The notes: generated by a model not told the origin, from the letters alone. A stretch of 64,000 nucleotides of DNA from a bacterium (GCA_016716565.1 JADJWC010000001.1:558001-622000); one strand, 5' to 3'. Shown: positions 1 through 9,321, counted from the first letter of the stretch. A program made the numbers and translations.

Positions 1-1
1 A

Positions 2-1051
2 CCTGATGTCGTATGTGTTGAACTTGATGAAAAGAGGATGCAGGCTCTTTCAGAAAAAAACCGATGGGAAAATCTGGATATCCGGAAGATAATCAGGGAA
101 AAGCAGCTCAGCACTTTACTCGTTAATCTTGTCCTTTCATCATATCAAAAAAAGCTTGGGGAAAAACTAGGCGTTACACCGGGCACTGAATTATTAGAAG
201 CAGTGCAGACAGCAAAACAAAATAATATTCCAATTGAACTTTGCGACAGGGAAGTGCGCATTACATTAAGAAGAGCCTGGCACTCGATGAGCTTCTGGCA
301 GAAAATGAAATTGATTGCCGGAGGTTTCGGGGGAATTTTCGAAAAGCAGGAATTAACCGAAGAGAAACTTGCAGAGCTTCGCAGCAAAGATGTTCTTTCT
401 GAAATGATGGACGAACTTGGCAAAGCAATGCCTGTTCTGAAAAAAGTAATTATCGATGAACGTGATAAGTACATCGCTCAAAAGATGAAAGATGCACAAG
501 GAAATAAAATTGTTTCGGTTGTCGGTGCTGGACACGTAAAAGGGATTATTAATTCTTTAAAGAATGATAGTAAAATTGATTTAAAGGAAATTGAAATAAT
601 TCCAAAGCCTTCTCCCGTTGCAAAAATTATTGGATGGGGAATCCCGGTGATCATTGTTGGCTCAATTCTTTTCATCGGTTACAGCAAGGGATTAAACGAA
701 GCTGGCGATAACGCGTTGTTCTGGATTCTTGCAAATGGAATTCCCAGTGCAATTGGGGCATTAATTGCACTTGCACATCCGGTTACAATTATTACTTCAT
801 TTTTTGCTGCTCCAATAACAAGCTTAACACCACTGATCGGAGCGGGATATGTTGCCGCATTCGTTCAGGCATATTTTCAGCCGCCACTGGTTAAAGATTT
901 TCAGAGTGTTGGAGAAAATGCAAAAAAATTTTCAATGTGGTGGAAAAACAAATTGCTAAAAGTTCTCTTAGTTTTTATTCTTGCAAGTCTTGGCAGTGTG
1001 CTGGGAACATATGTTGGGTTGTTTGAGATAGTAAAGAATGTATTTAACTAG
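2..1051 (+). CDS. TraB/PrgY/GumN-family membrane protein, 5'-truncated by window edge
   Basis: The frame is open from base 2 and reads PDVVCVELDEKR before its first internal Met at 38, so the true start lies left of the window. PDVVCVELDEKR and the later GAGHVKGI are typical of the TraB/PrgY domain, a fold related to Tiki/ChaN/EreA proteins. About four hydrophobic segments fill the last 140 residues, which predicts a membrane anchor. Family members have been linked to pheromone shutdown in enterococci; the role in this phylum is unknown. A bidirectional hairpin follows the stop. The family call is fairly sure; the function is not. Confidence 0.85.
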   Translation, partial: PDVVCVELDEKRMQALSEKNRWENLDIRKIIREKQLSTLLVNLVLSSYQKKLGEKLGVTPGTELLEAVQTAKQNNIPIELCDREVRITLRRAWHSMSFWQKMKLIAGGFGGIFEKQELTEEKLAELRSKDVLSEMMDELGKAMPVLKKVIIDERDKYIAQKMKDAQGNKIVSVVGAGHVKGIINSLKNDSKIDLKEIEIIPKPSPVAKIIGWGIPVIIVGSILFIGYSKGLNEAGDNALFWILANGIPSAIGALIALAHPVTIITSFFAAPITSLTPLIGAGYVAAFVQAYFQPPLVKDFQSVGENAKKFSMWWKNKLLKVLLVFILASLGSVLGTYVGLFEIVKNVFN

Positions 1052-1062
1052 TTGAAATAAAA

Positions 1063-1084
1063 AAGTCCGGCAGTTACCGGACTT
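1063..1084. terminator. Bidirectional terminator hairpin between convergent genes
   Basis: AAGTCCGG and CCGGACTT form a perfect 8-bp stem with a 6-nt loop, with an A-rich left flank. It lies between the end of the TraB-like gene and the end of rpoD on the other strand, so it probably serves both, chiefly rpoD. Confidence 0.75.
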
Positions 1085-1109
1085 CAATATTAAATTAGTT
1101 ATGTAAAAA

Positions 1110-1970
1110 CTAGCCGAGGTAGGCTTTAAGTCTGCCGCTTCGCTTCGAGTGTCTTAAGTTTCTCAAGGCTTTCTCTTTAATCTGTCTTACTCTTTCGCGG
1201 GTGAGATTAAATCTTTCGCCGATCTCTTCAAGCGTTGCAGAATGATCTCCTTCAATTCCGAAGTATAATTTTATTACTTCTGCTTCTCTTTCTGTAAGAG
1301 TACCGAGAACATTCTGAACTTCTTTCTTCAGAGATTCTTTCATCAATTCTTTATCCGGCAATGGCTGCTCTTCATTCGGAAGAACATCAATAAGACTGTT
1401 TTTATTTTCATCGCCTGTTTTTAATGGTGCATCCATTGAAACGTGACGACCTGAAATCTGAAGTGCATATGCGACTTCATCAGCAGTCATATCAAGAATT
1501 TTCGCGAGCTCATCTGTGGTTGGTTTTCTTTCGTATTCCTGCTCAAGATCTCTGTAAGCTTTACTGATCTTTGTAAGGTTACCAACTCTGTTCAGAGGTA
1601 AACGAACAACTCTCGATTGATCTGCAATTGCCTGCATAATTGATTGTCTTACCCACCACACTGCGTAAGAGATAAATTTAAATCCACGTGTTTCGTCAAA
1701 TCGCTGGGCAGCTTTAATCAAACCGATATTTCCTTCGTTGATTAAATCACCGAGTGAAAGTCCCTGGTTTTGAAACTGTTTTGCAACCGAAACAACGAAT
1801 CTCAAATTAGCTTTTATTAATTTTTCCTGGGCAAGCATATCGCCCTTTTTAATAAGTATAGCTAACTCAATCTCCATATCAGGAGTTAATAGATCAACTT
1901 TGCCGATTTCCTGCAAGTATTGATCAAGAGATTTACTTTCGCGATTGGTAAATTGCTTTGTTATTTTCAA
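1110..1970 (-). CDS. rpoD: RNA polymerase primary sigma factor, short Bacteroidota type
   Basis: This 286-residue sigma-70 protein directs RNA polymerase to housekeeping promoters. Region 1.2 (SLDQYLQEIGKVDLLTP, from about residue 14) is followed by region 2 with RFDETRGFKFISYAVWWVRQ, region 3, and region 4 with the helix-turn-helix LEEIGERFNLTRERVRQIKE near the C terminus. The short form without the large region 1.1 and non-conserved region is the standard primary sigma of Bacteroidota/Chlorobi. The only usable start in frame is TTG, preceded by AAGGAG about 10 nt upstream, with a stop codon six codons before it. Monocistronic by spacing. Confidence 0.95.
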   Translation of the reverse strand: MKITKQFTNRESKSLDQYLQEIGKVDLLTPDMEIELAILIKKGDMLAQEKLIKANLRFVVSVAKQFQNQGLSLGDLINEGNIGLIKAAQRFDETRGFKFISYAVWWVRQSIMQAIADQSRVVRLPLNRVGNLTKISKAYRDLEQEYERKPTTDELAKILDMTADEVAYALQISGRHVSMDAPLKTGDENKNSLIDVLPNEEQPLPDKELMKESLKKEVQNVLGTLTEREAEVIKLYFGIEGDHSATLEEIGERFNLTRERVRQIKEKALRNLRHSKRSGRLKAYLG

Positions 1971-2094
1971 GCTTATCGCTCTCCTTCATTGGATTTTTAG
2001 TGAATTGAAAACTTGTGGTATTTAACGGATGCTTTTCACATAACCGTCAAATTCAAAGTTGTAAATATAACTCTATAATAAGATGAAAGGAATA

Positions 2095-3504
2095 CTAAAA
2101 AGTTCCCTGGATCACAAATTTTTCTCCCGACATGGGGAAATCTGCTTTTTTGTAACCTTTTTGAATAATTTTTTCTCTAAGCGGCAAGGCTTGCTCTTCT
2201 TCGCCATGAACTAAAAAGACGTTTTTTAATCGATTTTGCGGATTTAGACTAAGATAGTCTAAAAGTTCATTTTGATCAGCGTGACCACTGAAGTAATCCA
2301 TGGTTTTTATCTGACATTTTACGGAATGTTCTTCTCCAAGAATGTTCACTTTTTCCATTCCATCCATTATCTTTCTTGCTAAAGTGTGCTCAGCAGCATA
2401 TCCGACAAATAAAACCAGATTTTTAGGATTGTGAATATTATTCGCAAGGTGATGTAGAATTCTTCCTCCCTCTGCCATACCGGACGCGGAAATTATTATC
2501 ATCGGCTCATGCATATCATTTAGTTCTTTGGATTGATCAACTGTTGAAATGTATTTGAGTCTGCCAAAACCAAACGGATCATCACCGCTTTCAAGAAAAA
2601 TTCTGTTGGTCTCTCTGTCGAAACATTCTGGATGATCTCTGAATATGTTTGTGGCATTTACTGCTAATGGACTATCAACATAAATTGGTAGAGAAGGAAT
2701 TCTATTCTGATCAAATAATTTATGCAGAACGTAAACGAGCAGTTGAGTTCTTCCCACTGCAAATGCAGGGATAATTATTTTTCCTCTTCTTTCATAAACT
2801 TCACGTACAACTTTTGCTACTTCCTCTTCCACTTCATCTGAATGAGTGTGAATACGGTTGCCATAAGTGCTTTCCATAATTAAAACATCCAGATCACGCA
2901 AGTAATCAGGATCTTTTATAATGGGCATCTCGTGTCTTCCAATATCACCTGAAAAGCCGAAGCGGATTTTCTTTCCTCCTTCTTCAACTTCAAGCAGAAT
3001 ACTTGCTGAGCCAAGAATGTGTCCGGCATCCTGAAAAAAAGCAATTGTGCCGGGAAAAATTTCAGTTGCAGAATTATATTCAACCGGGACAAAATTATTC
3101 AGTGAATTTTCGACATCCTCAACAGTATACAATGCCTCAGCGGATTCATGATTATTATTTTTTCTTTTTTTGTTCAGCCACTCCACGTCCCTTTCCTGAA
3201 GATAAGCTGAATCCTTTAGCATAATTTTACACAAATCAATTGTGGCTGATGTTGCATATATCGGACCGTCAAAACCATTCTTAACAAGATTGGGAATATT
3301 CCCGCTGTGATCAATATGTGCGTGTGAAAGAATTAGTGCATCAATTTCTTTTGGGTCAAAGCCGAAGCTCTTATTCTTATCGTAAGTGTCTTTTCTTCTT
3401 CCCTGAAATAATCCGCACTCAAGAAGAATTTTTTTTCCGTTTACTGTAAGAAGATGCTGTGAGCCCGTAACAGTTCTGGCACCGCCGTAGAATTGAATTT
3501 TCAA
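2095..3504 (-). CDS. MBL-fold beta-CASP nuclease (Ysh1/CPSF73-like RNA exonuclease family)
   Basis: This 469-residue protein has the metallo-beta-lactamase zinc motif HAHIDH at residues 61-66, followed by SGDIGRHEMP and the beta-CASP segment (ESTYGNRIH, SASGMAEGGR, VHGEEEQ). Its relatives are RNA exo/endonucleases of the COG1236 type and have broad RNA-processing roles. The start is TTG at 3504, 5 nt after a perfect GGAGG. The upstream RsbRD-like gene ends 13 nt before, so the two probably form an operon. Hydrolase family is certain; the exact RNA substrate is unknown. Confidence 0.9.
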   Translation of the reverse strand: MKIQFYGGARTVTGSQHLLTVNGKKILLECGLFQGRRKDTYDKNKSFGFDPKEIDALILSHAHIDHSGNIPNLVKNGFDGPIYATSATIDLCKIMLKDSAYLQERDVEWLNKKRKNNNHESAEALYTVEDVENSLNNFVPVEYNSATEIFPGTIAFFQDAGHILGSASILLEVEEGGKKIRFGFSGDIGRHEMPIIKDPDYLRDLDVLIMESTYGNRIHTHSDEVEEEVAKVVREVYERRGKIIIPAFAVGRTQLLVYVLHKLFDQNRIPSLPIYVDSPLAVNATNIFRDHPECFDRETNRIFLESGDDPFGFGRLKYISTVDQSKELNDMHEPMIIISASGMAEGGRILHHLANNIHNPKNLVLFVGYAAEHTLARKIMDGMEKVNILGEEHSVKCQIKTMDYFSGHADQNELLDYLSLNPQNRLKNVFLVHGEEEQALPLREKIIQKGYKKADFPMSGEKFVIQGTF

Positions 3505-3517
3505 ATCGTCCTCCGAA

Positions 3518-3967
3518 TTATACGCCCTTAAAAAGTTGTGTCAGGTTTAAGCTTTTAACTTTCTGTTTGCTAGCAAGCGAAACATAGGCAAGAGCTAATG
3601 CTTCTTTTCCTGTTCCGAGCACAGTGCTTATAAGTCCCAGAGATTCAGCAAGTTCTGTAGAATCAATTTCTTTAATAATTGCTTTCCAGATTGTTTCTTC
3701 CAAAACATTGTAGGCCGAGTGAACTTCGTGCAAATCAAAACCTGACTCGTATCGTTCTTTAGCTATTTTTTCGGAGTATGTAACCATGTCCACAAGACTT
3801 TTAGTTTTAACTCCATTTAAAGTAAGATCGAATAGCTTTGCGAGCCGCTGCCAGTTCTCATCGGCACGGGAAGAGTCATAATGTTTTAAATGAGATCGCT
3901 GGAGAGAATAGAAAGCTTCATTAATAATATCTGTTTGGTTGTTGACTAAAATTTCGTGGAGTTTCAT
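3518..3967 (-). CDS. RsbRD N-terminal-like sensor domain protein
   Basis: This is an all-helical 149-residue protein beginning MKLHEILVNNQTDII. It resembles the stand-alone RsbRD/RsbT co-antagonist N-terminal domain (a four-helix globin-like sensor module) often fused to STAS domains or histidine kinases. No STAS or kinase domain is attached here. GAGGG precedes the ATG. It sits 13 nt upstream of the beta-CASP nuclease gene in the same direction, suggesting co-transcription. What it senses cannot be read from the sequence; the family assignment is moderate. Confidence 0.65.
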   Translation of the reverse strand: MKLHEILVNNQTDIINEAFYSLQRSHLKHYDSSRADENWQRLAKLFDLTLNGVKTKSLVDMVTYSEKIAKERYESGFDLHEVHSAYNVLEETIWKAIIKEIDSTELAESLGLISTVLGTGKEALALAYVSLASKQKVKSLNLTQLFKGV

Positions 3968-4055
3968 TTTACACCCTCAATCAATATTCAAAGTAATAAT
4001 AAAGTTTACATACAAAAATAACCAATTACTATCTGCTTATTAAACTTATTTGATT

Positions 4056-6368
4056 TCAAAAAAAGCTTAACTGATCAGATTGAACAATTGAATCGAATGA
4101 TTCACCAAGTAATATTAATACTGAATCAGCAATTGGTTTAAGTTGCTTTTCGATATAATGCTCATAATCAATATCTGTATGTTTTAGCTCGACTGGAATA
4201 GGACCTCGTTTGGTAATTACATAGTAAACTGTTCCACTTGCTTCGGGAAGCATTCTTGCTGCTTTGACGTGCTGGGGAATATTTTTTGTGTATTCATCGA
4301 CATCTTTTCTTAATCTTTTTCTGTAAACAAGCTTGTCATCGTATTCGCCATCTTTAACTTTTCTCACTACTTCCCGAAGCCAGTTTTCAATTTCTTCATT
4401 GTTAAAAATTCTGCTATAAAGTTCTACCTGGAATTCTTTTGCAAGTCGTGGCCAATCAGAGCGGACGAATTCCATTCCGACAAACTCAATTGATTCTTTT
4501 TCATTGTCAGATAATAATCCCGCATATCTTTTCTTAGCACCCGTTTCACTTCCTCTTGCTGGGGTTAGAATAAATTTGCGATAATATTTTTCAAATTCAA
4601 TTTCCAGGTAGGATTCGAGTCCGTGTTCCTTTTTAATTTTTTCAGACCAGTAATTATTTAAATCATCGGCAATTTTATTCCCAACTGTTTCAGCATGTTC
4701 ACCTTCGCTCTCCTTTAGCTTAACAAAAAGAGAATCGGTATCTCCGTAAATAACTTCATATCCTTTTTCGGCAAGAAACTCTTTGCTACCGAGTAATAAT
4801 TTGTGTCCTGTTCCCGTAATTGCAGTCGGAAGATTTGGATGATAAAACCTGCAACCGAACGAACCCATAACTCCGTAAAAACTATTCATTAAAATTTTTA
4901 TTGCCTGCGAAAGCTGTTTGTCCTTCTTTTTTCTTGCGAGATTTCTTTGCTCAATAAGATGATTTATAAACTCTGGCAGGAAATGTTTTGTAGATGAGAA
5001 CGGGAGATTGTTCAAAGTTTTTATCGTATCAACTTCAGATTTAAGATTTGAGTACGGATCGATCTTGAATGTTTGAATGATTGATGGATACAGACTTTTG
5101 AAATCAAGCACAATAACATCATCATAAATTCCAGGGATAGGATCCATCACATATCCGCCTGCAGAATGTTCGGATGCTTCAAGATCTTTAACATTCGGTG
5201 CAACATAGCCAACCCGATGAAGTTTTGGAAGAAGAAAATGATCAAATGCTGCGGTCATCATACCAAGTTCATCCATTAGTAAACCCGAAAGCTGCGAACG
5301 ACGAACAGACAACTCAATCAATCCCGCTTTTTGGAAAATGTTTGTTACAAGCACCGCATCATTCAAATTGTACTCTGCAAGCGCAGCTTTGTCTTCAGCA
5401 AACAATCTTTCAATTTCTTCAACTTTGTTTTTTTCTGCTGTTATTGTTTTTCCTTCTGCGAGTAGTTCCTGAGCTACAGTTTCAAGTCTGTAATCCTCAA
5501 AAGTAAAAAATGAAGTGCGAAGTGCTTGCGGTCCATCTATGATTACTCTTCCTGTGACTGAGGCAAAATATCCGCTCGGCTTTCTCTGTCGTAATGATAC
5601 TCTTCCGTCGGCACGAGCAATGTCAAATGAAATATTTAACTCTCTGCACTTATTTTCAAGAAACATCAAATCAAAACCGATTACATGCCAGCCAATAACT
5701 ATATCAGGATCTTTTTCGTTAAACCATCTTAGAAAATTCTGCAGAAGTTCTTTTTCATCCGGGTAAGTTGATATATGAGCTGGAAGCTTTTCCTTCTTTT
5801 CAGAAACTATAAATACTTTTTTCTCGTCAATTTTTCCGGAAAGATGAACGGCAACAGAATACAATTGGTTATTCTGACCGGTTTCAATATCGATCGAAGC
5901 AACTAATAATTTAGGCGTGAATTCACATGGTTCAATTTTGGGATTTGTAAATGAAGCAAGATTATTTTTCTGATAAAACACTCCTTCAACTTTTACCTGT
6001 GCATTTATAAATCTTTCCATTAAAAATCTTCTCGCAGGATCAACATCTGATTCAAATGTTTTAATTCCCGTCTTCTCCAATTCTTCAACAGCAGTTTTCA
6101 AGTCTCTTTGAGTGTTGAAATAAAGGGCATCGACTTTTTTATCATCGAAATTCTTTAGCTCCACTTCTTTTCTGTTGAACGGAACTGACAGTTGTGAAAT
6201 GACCGATTTACTTTCGATGAAAAAAACGGGACTATTACCAAAACTAATCTCCACTGTTCCTAACTCATCTGAGGTACCAACAAATTTGAGAATATTTCTT
6301 CCACGAACATCCTGCCATTCGCCAGTAAGAATAAATACTTTAGCAGATTGTTTACCGGATTCGGGCAT
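4056..6368 (-). CDS. polB: DNA polymerase II, family B
   Basis: This is a 770-residue family B DNA polymerase, close to the length of E. coli Pol II. The 3'-5' exonuclease has DIETG (about 160-164) and IGWHVIGFD (about 225-233). The polymerase has motif A DFKSLYPSII (about 422-431), motif B around KILMNSFYGVMG, and motif C YGDTDSL (about 541-547), so all catalytic aspartates are present. A role in repair or translesion synthesis is known for the family. A TTG three bases upstream also fits the frame, but the ATG overlaps the TGA of the upstream aminotransferase as TGATG, the better start and a sign of translational coupling. Confidence 0.95.
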   Translation of the reverse strand: MPESGKQSAKVFILTGEWQDVRGRNILKFVGTSDELGTVEISFGNSPVFFIESKSVISQLSVPFNRKEVELKNFDDKKVDALYFNTQRDLKTAVEELEKTGIKTFESDVDPARRFLMERFINAQVKVEGVFYQKNNLASFTNPKIEPCEFTPKLLVASIDIETGQNNQLYSVAVHLSGKIDEKKVFIVSEKKEKLPAHISTYPDEKELLQNFLRWFNEKDPDIVIGWHVIGFDLMFLENKCRELNISFDIARADGRVSLRQRKPSGYFASVTGRVIIDGPQALRTSFFTFEDYRLETVAQELLAEGKTITAEKNKVEEIERLFAEDKAALAEYNLNDAVLVTNIFQKAGLIELSVRRSQLSGLLMDELGMMTAAFDHFLLPKLHRVGYVAPNVKDLEASEHSAGGYVMDPIPGIYDDVIVLDFKSLYPSIIQTFKIDPYSNLKSEVDTIKTLNNLPFSSTKHFLPEFINHLIEQRNLARKKKDKQLSQAIKILMNSFYGVMGSFGCRFYHPNLPTAITGTGHKLLLGSKEFLAEKGYEVIYGDTDSLFVKLKESEGEHAETVGNKIADDLNNYWSEKIKKEHGLESYLEIEFEKYYRKFILTPARGSETGAKKRYAGLLSDNEKESIEFVGMEFVRSDWPRLAKEFQVELYSRIFNNEEIENWLREVVRKVKDGEYDDKLVYRKRLRKDVDEYTKNIPQHVKAARMLPEASGTVYYVITKRGPIPVELKHTDIDYEHYIEKQLKPIADSVLILLGESFDSIVQSDQLSFF

Positions 6369-7210
6369 CAATAATCCTCAACAATTTTTTTAAAAAGTGA
6401 CTGAAGTGATAACGTTATTTTCCCTGGTTTTCCATTGTTGATTTTCCAATAATCAATTTCCACGACAGGAGTAATTTCCTTTGTAGTGCTGGTAATAAAA
6501 AATTCATCAAAACTTTTCAACTCTTCCTTATTAATGAATTCTTCGCAGTAATCAACTTTGAATTTTTCACACAGTTCCAAAACAAATTTTCTTGTTATTC
6601 CTTCAAGAATCAGTCTTGATTTTGGGGCAGTGTAAACAATTTCATTTTTTATAGCGAAAAAGTTTGTATGGGTTCCTTCTGTGATTAGTCCATCCCGTAC
6701 TAAAATTGCATCAGCAGCATCCTGCTCGGTAGCTTTTTGACTTGCAAGAACAACCGGCAAAAGTGAAATAGATTTAATATCACATCTCAACCAGCGCACA
6801 TCCTCCCGAAGAATTACTTTGACCCCATTATTTTGTTCTTCACTATTCTCAACTAACTCTCTCACTGAAATAAAAACTGTAGGTTCGGTTTTTTCTTCTG
6901 GGAAATGATGAGTTCTTGGGATCGCTGAGCCACGCGTAATCTGAATATATGCTAAAGCTTCGTTCTCAATTTCATTTTTTATCATCAGTTCATAGAGGAT
7001 ATTTTCAATTGCTTCAAGATCTTTAAAATCGATTCTGGTTTCTTTCAGACTTCTTTTTAATCTATCAAGATGATCTCCATATCTGAAAAGCTTTTTATTG
7101 TAAGTTCGGATTGATTCATAAACGCCATCGGCAAAGAGGAAGCCTCGATCGAAGGGGGAAATTTTAATATCTGAAATAGAAAGATATTTTTCGTTGATGT
7201 AACAAATCAT
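6368..7210 (-). CDS. Class IV PLP aminotransferase, D-amino-acid transaminase-like
   Basis: This is a fold-type IV PLP enzyme of about 280 residues. DRGFLFADGVYE near the N terminus, YIQITRGSAIPR, the Schiff-base lysine in DIKSISLL, EGTHTNFF and FITSTTKEI all match D-alanine transaminase, which makes D-amino acids for peptidoglycan. Branched-chain aminotransferase or aminodeoxychorismate lyase remain possible because the family is hard to split by eye. A start nine codons further upstream exists, but homology begins at MICYINEKYL, so the ATG at 7210 is preferred. The stop overlaps the polB start by one base. Confidence 0.82.
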   Translation of the reverse strand: MICYINEKYLSISDIKISPFDRGFLFADGVYESIRTYNKKLFRYGDHLDRLKRSLKETRIDFKDLEAIENILYELMIKNEIENEALAYIQITRGSAIPRTHHFPEEKTEPTVFISVRELVENSEEQNNGVKVILREDVRWLRCDIKSISLLPVVLASQKATEQDAADAILVRDGLITEGTHTNFFAIKNEIVYTAPKSRLILEGITRKFVLELCEKFKVDYCEEFINKEELKSFDEFFITSTTKEITPVVEIDYWKINNGKPGKITLSLQSLFKKIVEDY

Positions 7211-7330
7211 TAGAATTATATAAATTATCGCTAACAATTTAACAATTTAGGGCGTGAGATAAGGCAATTAGATAATTTGTTTTGAATGCAAACGTATATC
7301 ACGTCCATAAACCATTTATTGTGATAACTT

Positions 7331-7684
7331 GTGAACATAGAGCAAATAAGAGAATATTGCCTAAAGAAAAAAGGTGTAGCAGAAGATTTTCCCTTTGATG
7401 AAGAAACACTAGTATTTAAAGTTTGTGGAAAAATATTTTTACTTGCTTCCCTGGAAAGCGTACCACTGCAAATAAATCTTAAATGCGATCCGGAAAAAGC
7501 TATCGATTTGAGGGAAGAATATGATTCTGTTCAACCTGGTTATCATATGAATAAAAAACATTGGAATACCGTAATAATAGACGGGAACATTTCCGAACAA
7601 AAAATTAAAGAATGGATTGATGATTCATATTACCTCGTTTCAGCAGGATTGAAAAAATCAGATTTGAAAAAGCTTAAAAAATAA
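7331..7684 (+). CDS. MmcQ/YjbR family protein
   Basis: This 117-residue protein has the family pattern: N-terminal IREYCLKKKGVAEDFPFDEETLVFK in outline, then KIFLLA, LKCDPEKAIDLRE and a C-terminal GYHMNKKHWNTV segment followed by a helical tail with SYYLVSAGL. YjbR folds resemble DNA-binding CyaY-like domains and are usually annotated as putative DNA-binding proteins, without a proven role. The start is GTG. It is divergent from the aminotransferase operon, so 7211-7330 should hold two promoters. Confidence 0.85.
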   Translation: MNIEQIREYCLKKKGVAEDFPFDEETLVFKVCGKIFLLASLESVPLQINLKCDPEKAIDLREEYDSVQPGYHMNKKHWNTVIIDGNISEQKIKEWIDDSYYLVSAGLKKSDLKKLKK

Positions 7685-7802
7685 AATTTTTGACAGGGAA
7701 TTAAATGTTTTTTAATGCATTTAATAATTATATTTCCTCAAGTTTTTTAACAAATATTTGAAACTAATTAACTATCCAATAATAAATCAAATGGAGGTTC
7801 GT

Positions 7803-8180
7803 ATGAAAAATCTATTATTAACACTCGGATTATTCTTAATGATATCTGCTGTTGCATTCAGCCAGACACAGGTTCTCAGTGGAACATGGGGTGGTAACAA
7901 AGACACAAAATATTATACACTGCATGAAAATACCGGCGAAAGAAAATTCACAGTTGAAGTTAATTTCTTAAAACCTTTTGAAAACAAGCCTGATGTCGTT
8001 TGTGGTATCACAATGATTGATGTCGATAAAGGCACTGCTATAAAATACGCTGTTAAACCTATTTCCGTATCGAGAGATGGATTCACAGTTGAAATGAAAA
8101 CCTGGGGCGATACGAAGATATTAAGTGTTGGTGGTTTTTGGGTAGCTCATGCTGACAACTCAATGGGTTCCGGCGAATAA
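7803..8180 (+). CDS. Secreted H-type lectin domain protein
   Basis: This is a 125-residue exported protein. A signal peptide (KNLLLTLGLFLMISAVAFSQ) is followed by about 100 residues that match the H-type lectin pattern: EVNFLKPFENKPDVVCG, then KYAVKPISVSRDGFTVEMKTWGDT and GGFWVAHA. The family in animals and Dictyostelium binds N-acetylgalactosamine and similar sugars. An earlier in-frame Met exists, but GGAGG lies just upstream of the ATG at 7803 and the signal peptide begins there. It has no T9SS domain, so it is probably periplasmic or released. A strong terminator follows. Confidence 0.7.
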   Translation: MKNLLLTLGLFLMISAVAFSQTQVLSGTWGGNKDTKYYTLHENTGERKFTVEVNFLKPFENKPDVVCGITMIDVDKGTAIKYAVKPISVSRDGFTVEMKTWGDTKILSVGGFWVAHADNSMGSGE

Positions 8181-8206
8181 GGTATCGTTATTAATTAAGT
8201 ATTTTA

Positions 8207-8241
8207 GCCGTTATTCTGAAATATGAATAACGGCTTTTTAA
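8207..8241 (+). terminator. Rho-independent terminator
   Basis: GCCGTTATTC and GAATAACGGC form a perfect 10-bp stem around an 8-nt loop, followed by TTTTTAATTTT. It ends the lectin transcription unit. Confidence 0.9.
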
Positions 8242-8383
8242 TTTTAAATCTATTCAAAATTAGCCATCGTGTAGAAAAATGTTTCTTTATTTATTCGGCA
8301 TTAATGAATAATTTGTTATCCACAATTATTAAAAATGTTTTGCCGAACCGGCAGATACTTTATTACAAGAATGGGAAAAAATT

Positions 8384-9211
8384 ATGTTGAAGAGGTTTAG
8401 TTTCCTTTTATCAAGTGTAGTAATTCTAATAAGCTGCAATACGAATCCACCTACTTCTGTGGAAATATTGCCAACAGGGAATATAGTACTGAATTTGAGC
8501 ATAGATAATTCTACGAACATTACTGCAGTAAACAAGGTTGTTCTGATTGAGGATTTCGCGAATGTGAGCTGCGTTCCCTGTGTTACATCCAATAAAATAA
8601 TTGAAAGCCTGACTGAAATAACATACGGCAGAAGCAAACTGGTTGCAGTAAAATTTCCAACATACTTTCCAGCACCAAATGATTTATTCTATCTGGCAGC
8701 CAAAGAAATTTGTGATACAAGAATAGTCTATTACAATATTTTCTCTGCTCCTACTACGATAATAGATGGAACTTTAAGACCAATTTCCACAGATTCAAAT
8801 AGTGTCAAATCCGCAATTGACACAAGACTCGCAGTCACTCCGAGATTCGGTATTAATGTTGACGCAGCTCTTGAAGGTGACTATACTGTTAATGTAGCTA
8901 TCAAATTTGTTGATACCTCTTCAATAAATTTGAGCGATTTGGTAATTCATACAATCCTGACAGAGACTGACATTGAATTCGAGCAAGCGCCAGGATCAAA
9001 TGGCGAAACAAAATTCTATGACGTAACCCGATTGATGCTGCCAAGCAAAGATGGTATTCCTATCCGCCAATTCATTGATCAGGGAGAACTTTCTTATTCC
9101 TTTGAGGATGCATTGCTTTCCTCCTGGAATCTGGAGAAACTGAACTTTGTAATCTTCATTCAGAACAAAAGTACAAAGGAAGTTTACCAAACAGGATCTA
9201 CTTTCGATTAG
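8384..9211 (+). CDS. Omp28-family lipoprotein with thioredoxin-like CxxC
   Basis: This 275-residue protein has a lipoprotein signal (SSVVILISC, lipobox Cys near residue 18). The mature part opens with IEDFANVSCVPCVTSNKII, a CxxC at the start of a thioredoxin-like fold as in Omp28-related outer membrane proteins, then APTTIIDG, which corresponds to the cis-Pro loop, and a beta-sandwich ending in FIQNKSTKEVYQTG. That ending recurs in the 692-residue protein at 10331, so the two share a domain. It probably acts in thiol redox at the outer membrane. It stands just upstream of the TrmB-family regulator, in the same direction. Confidence 0.78.
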   Translation: MLKRFSFLLSSVVILISCNTNPPTSVEILPTGNIVLNLSIDNSTNITAVNKVVLIEDFANVSCVPCVTSNKIIESLTEITYGRSKLVAVKFPTYFPAPNDLFYLAAKEICDTRIVYYNIFSAPTTIIDGTLRPISTDSNSVKSAIDTRLAVTPRFGINVDAALEGDYTVNVAIKFVDTSSINLSDLVIHTILTETDIEFEQAPGSNGETKFYDVTRLMLPSKDGIPIRQFIDQGELSYSFEDALLSSWNLEKLNFVIFIQNKSTKEVYQTGSTFD

Positions 9212-9299
9212 AAGATTTTTAGACTTAAATTCCCCGAATATCGCATCTATTCACAATTATTAATAATTTTTGTTGATTAAAAGAAAGTCATTTTGTAGT

Positions 9300-9321
9300 T
9301 TTTACCCCCAGCGGGGTAAAA
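9300..9321. promoter_or_regulatory. Perfect inverted repeat, candidate operator of the TrmB-like regulator
   Basis: TTTTACCCC-cagc-GGGGTAAAA is a perfect 9-bp palindrome with a 4-nt spacer, 50 bp upstream of the TrmB-like gene. A second half-site, TTAACCCCC, follows at 9332-9340. The symmetric, GC-centred element in AT-rich DNA is typical of a dimeric regulator site; autoregulation is inferred, not shown. A terminator for the upstream gene is an alternative, but no T-run follows. Confidence 0.5.

Noticed and set aside
6369..6371. TTG as the start of DNA polymerase II
   Set aside because: The ATG directly after it overlaps the upstream stop codon (TGATG) and is the stronger start.
8315..8324. 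A DnaA-box-like TTATCCACA as sign of a replication origin
   Set aside because: A single box, with no cluster, no AT-rich unwinding element of note and no dnaA/dnaN nearby.
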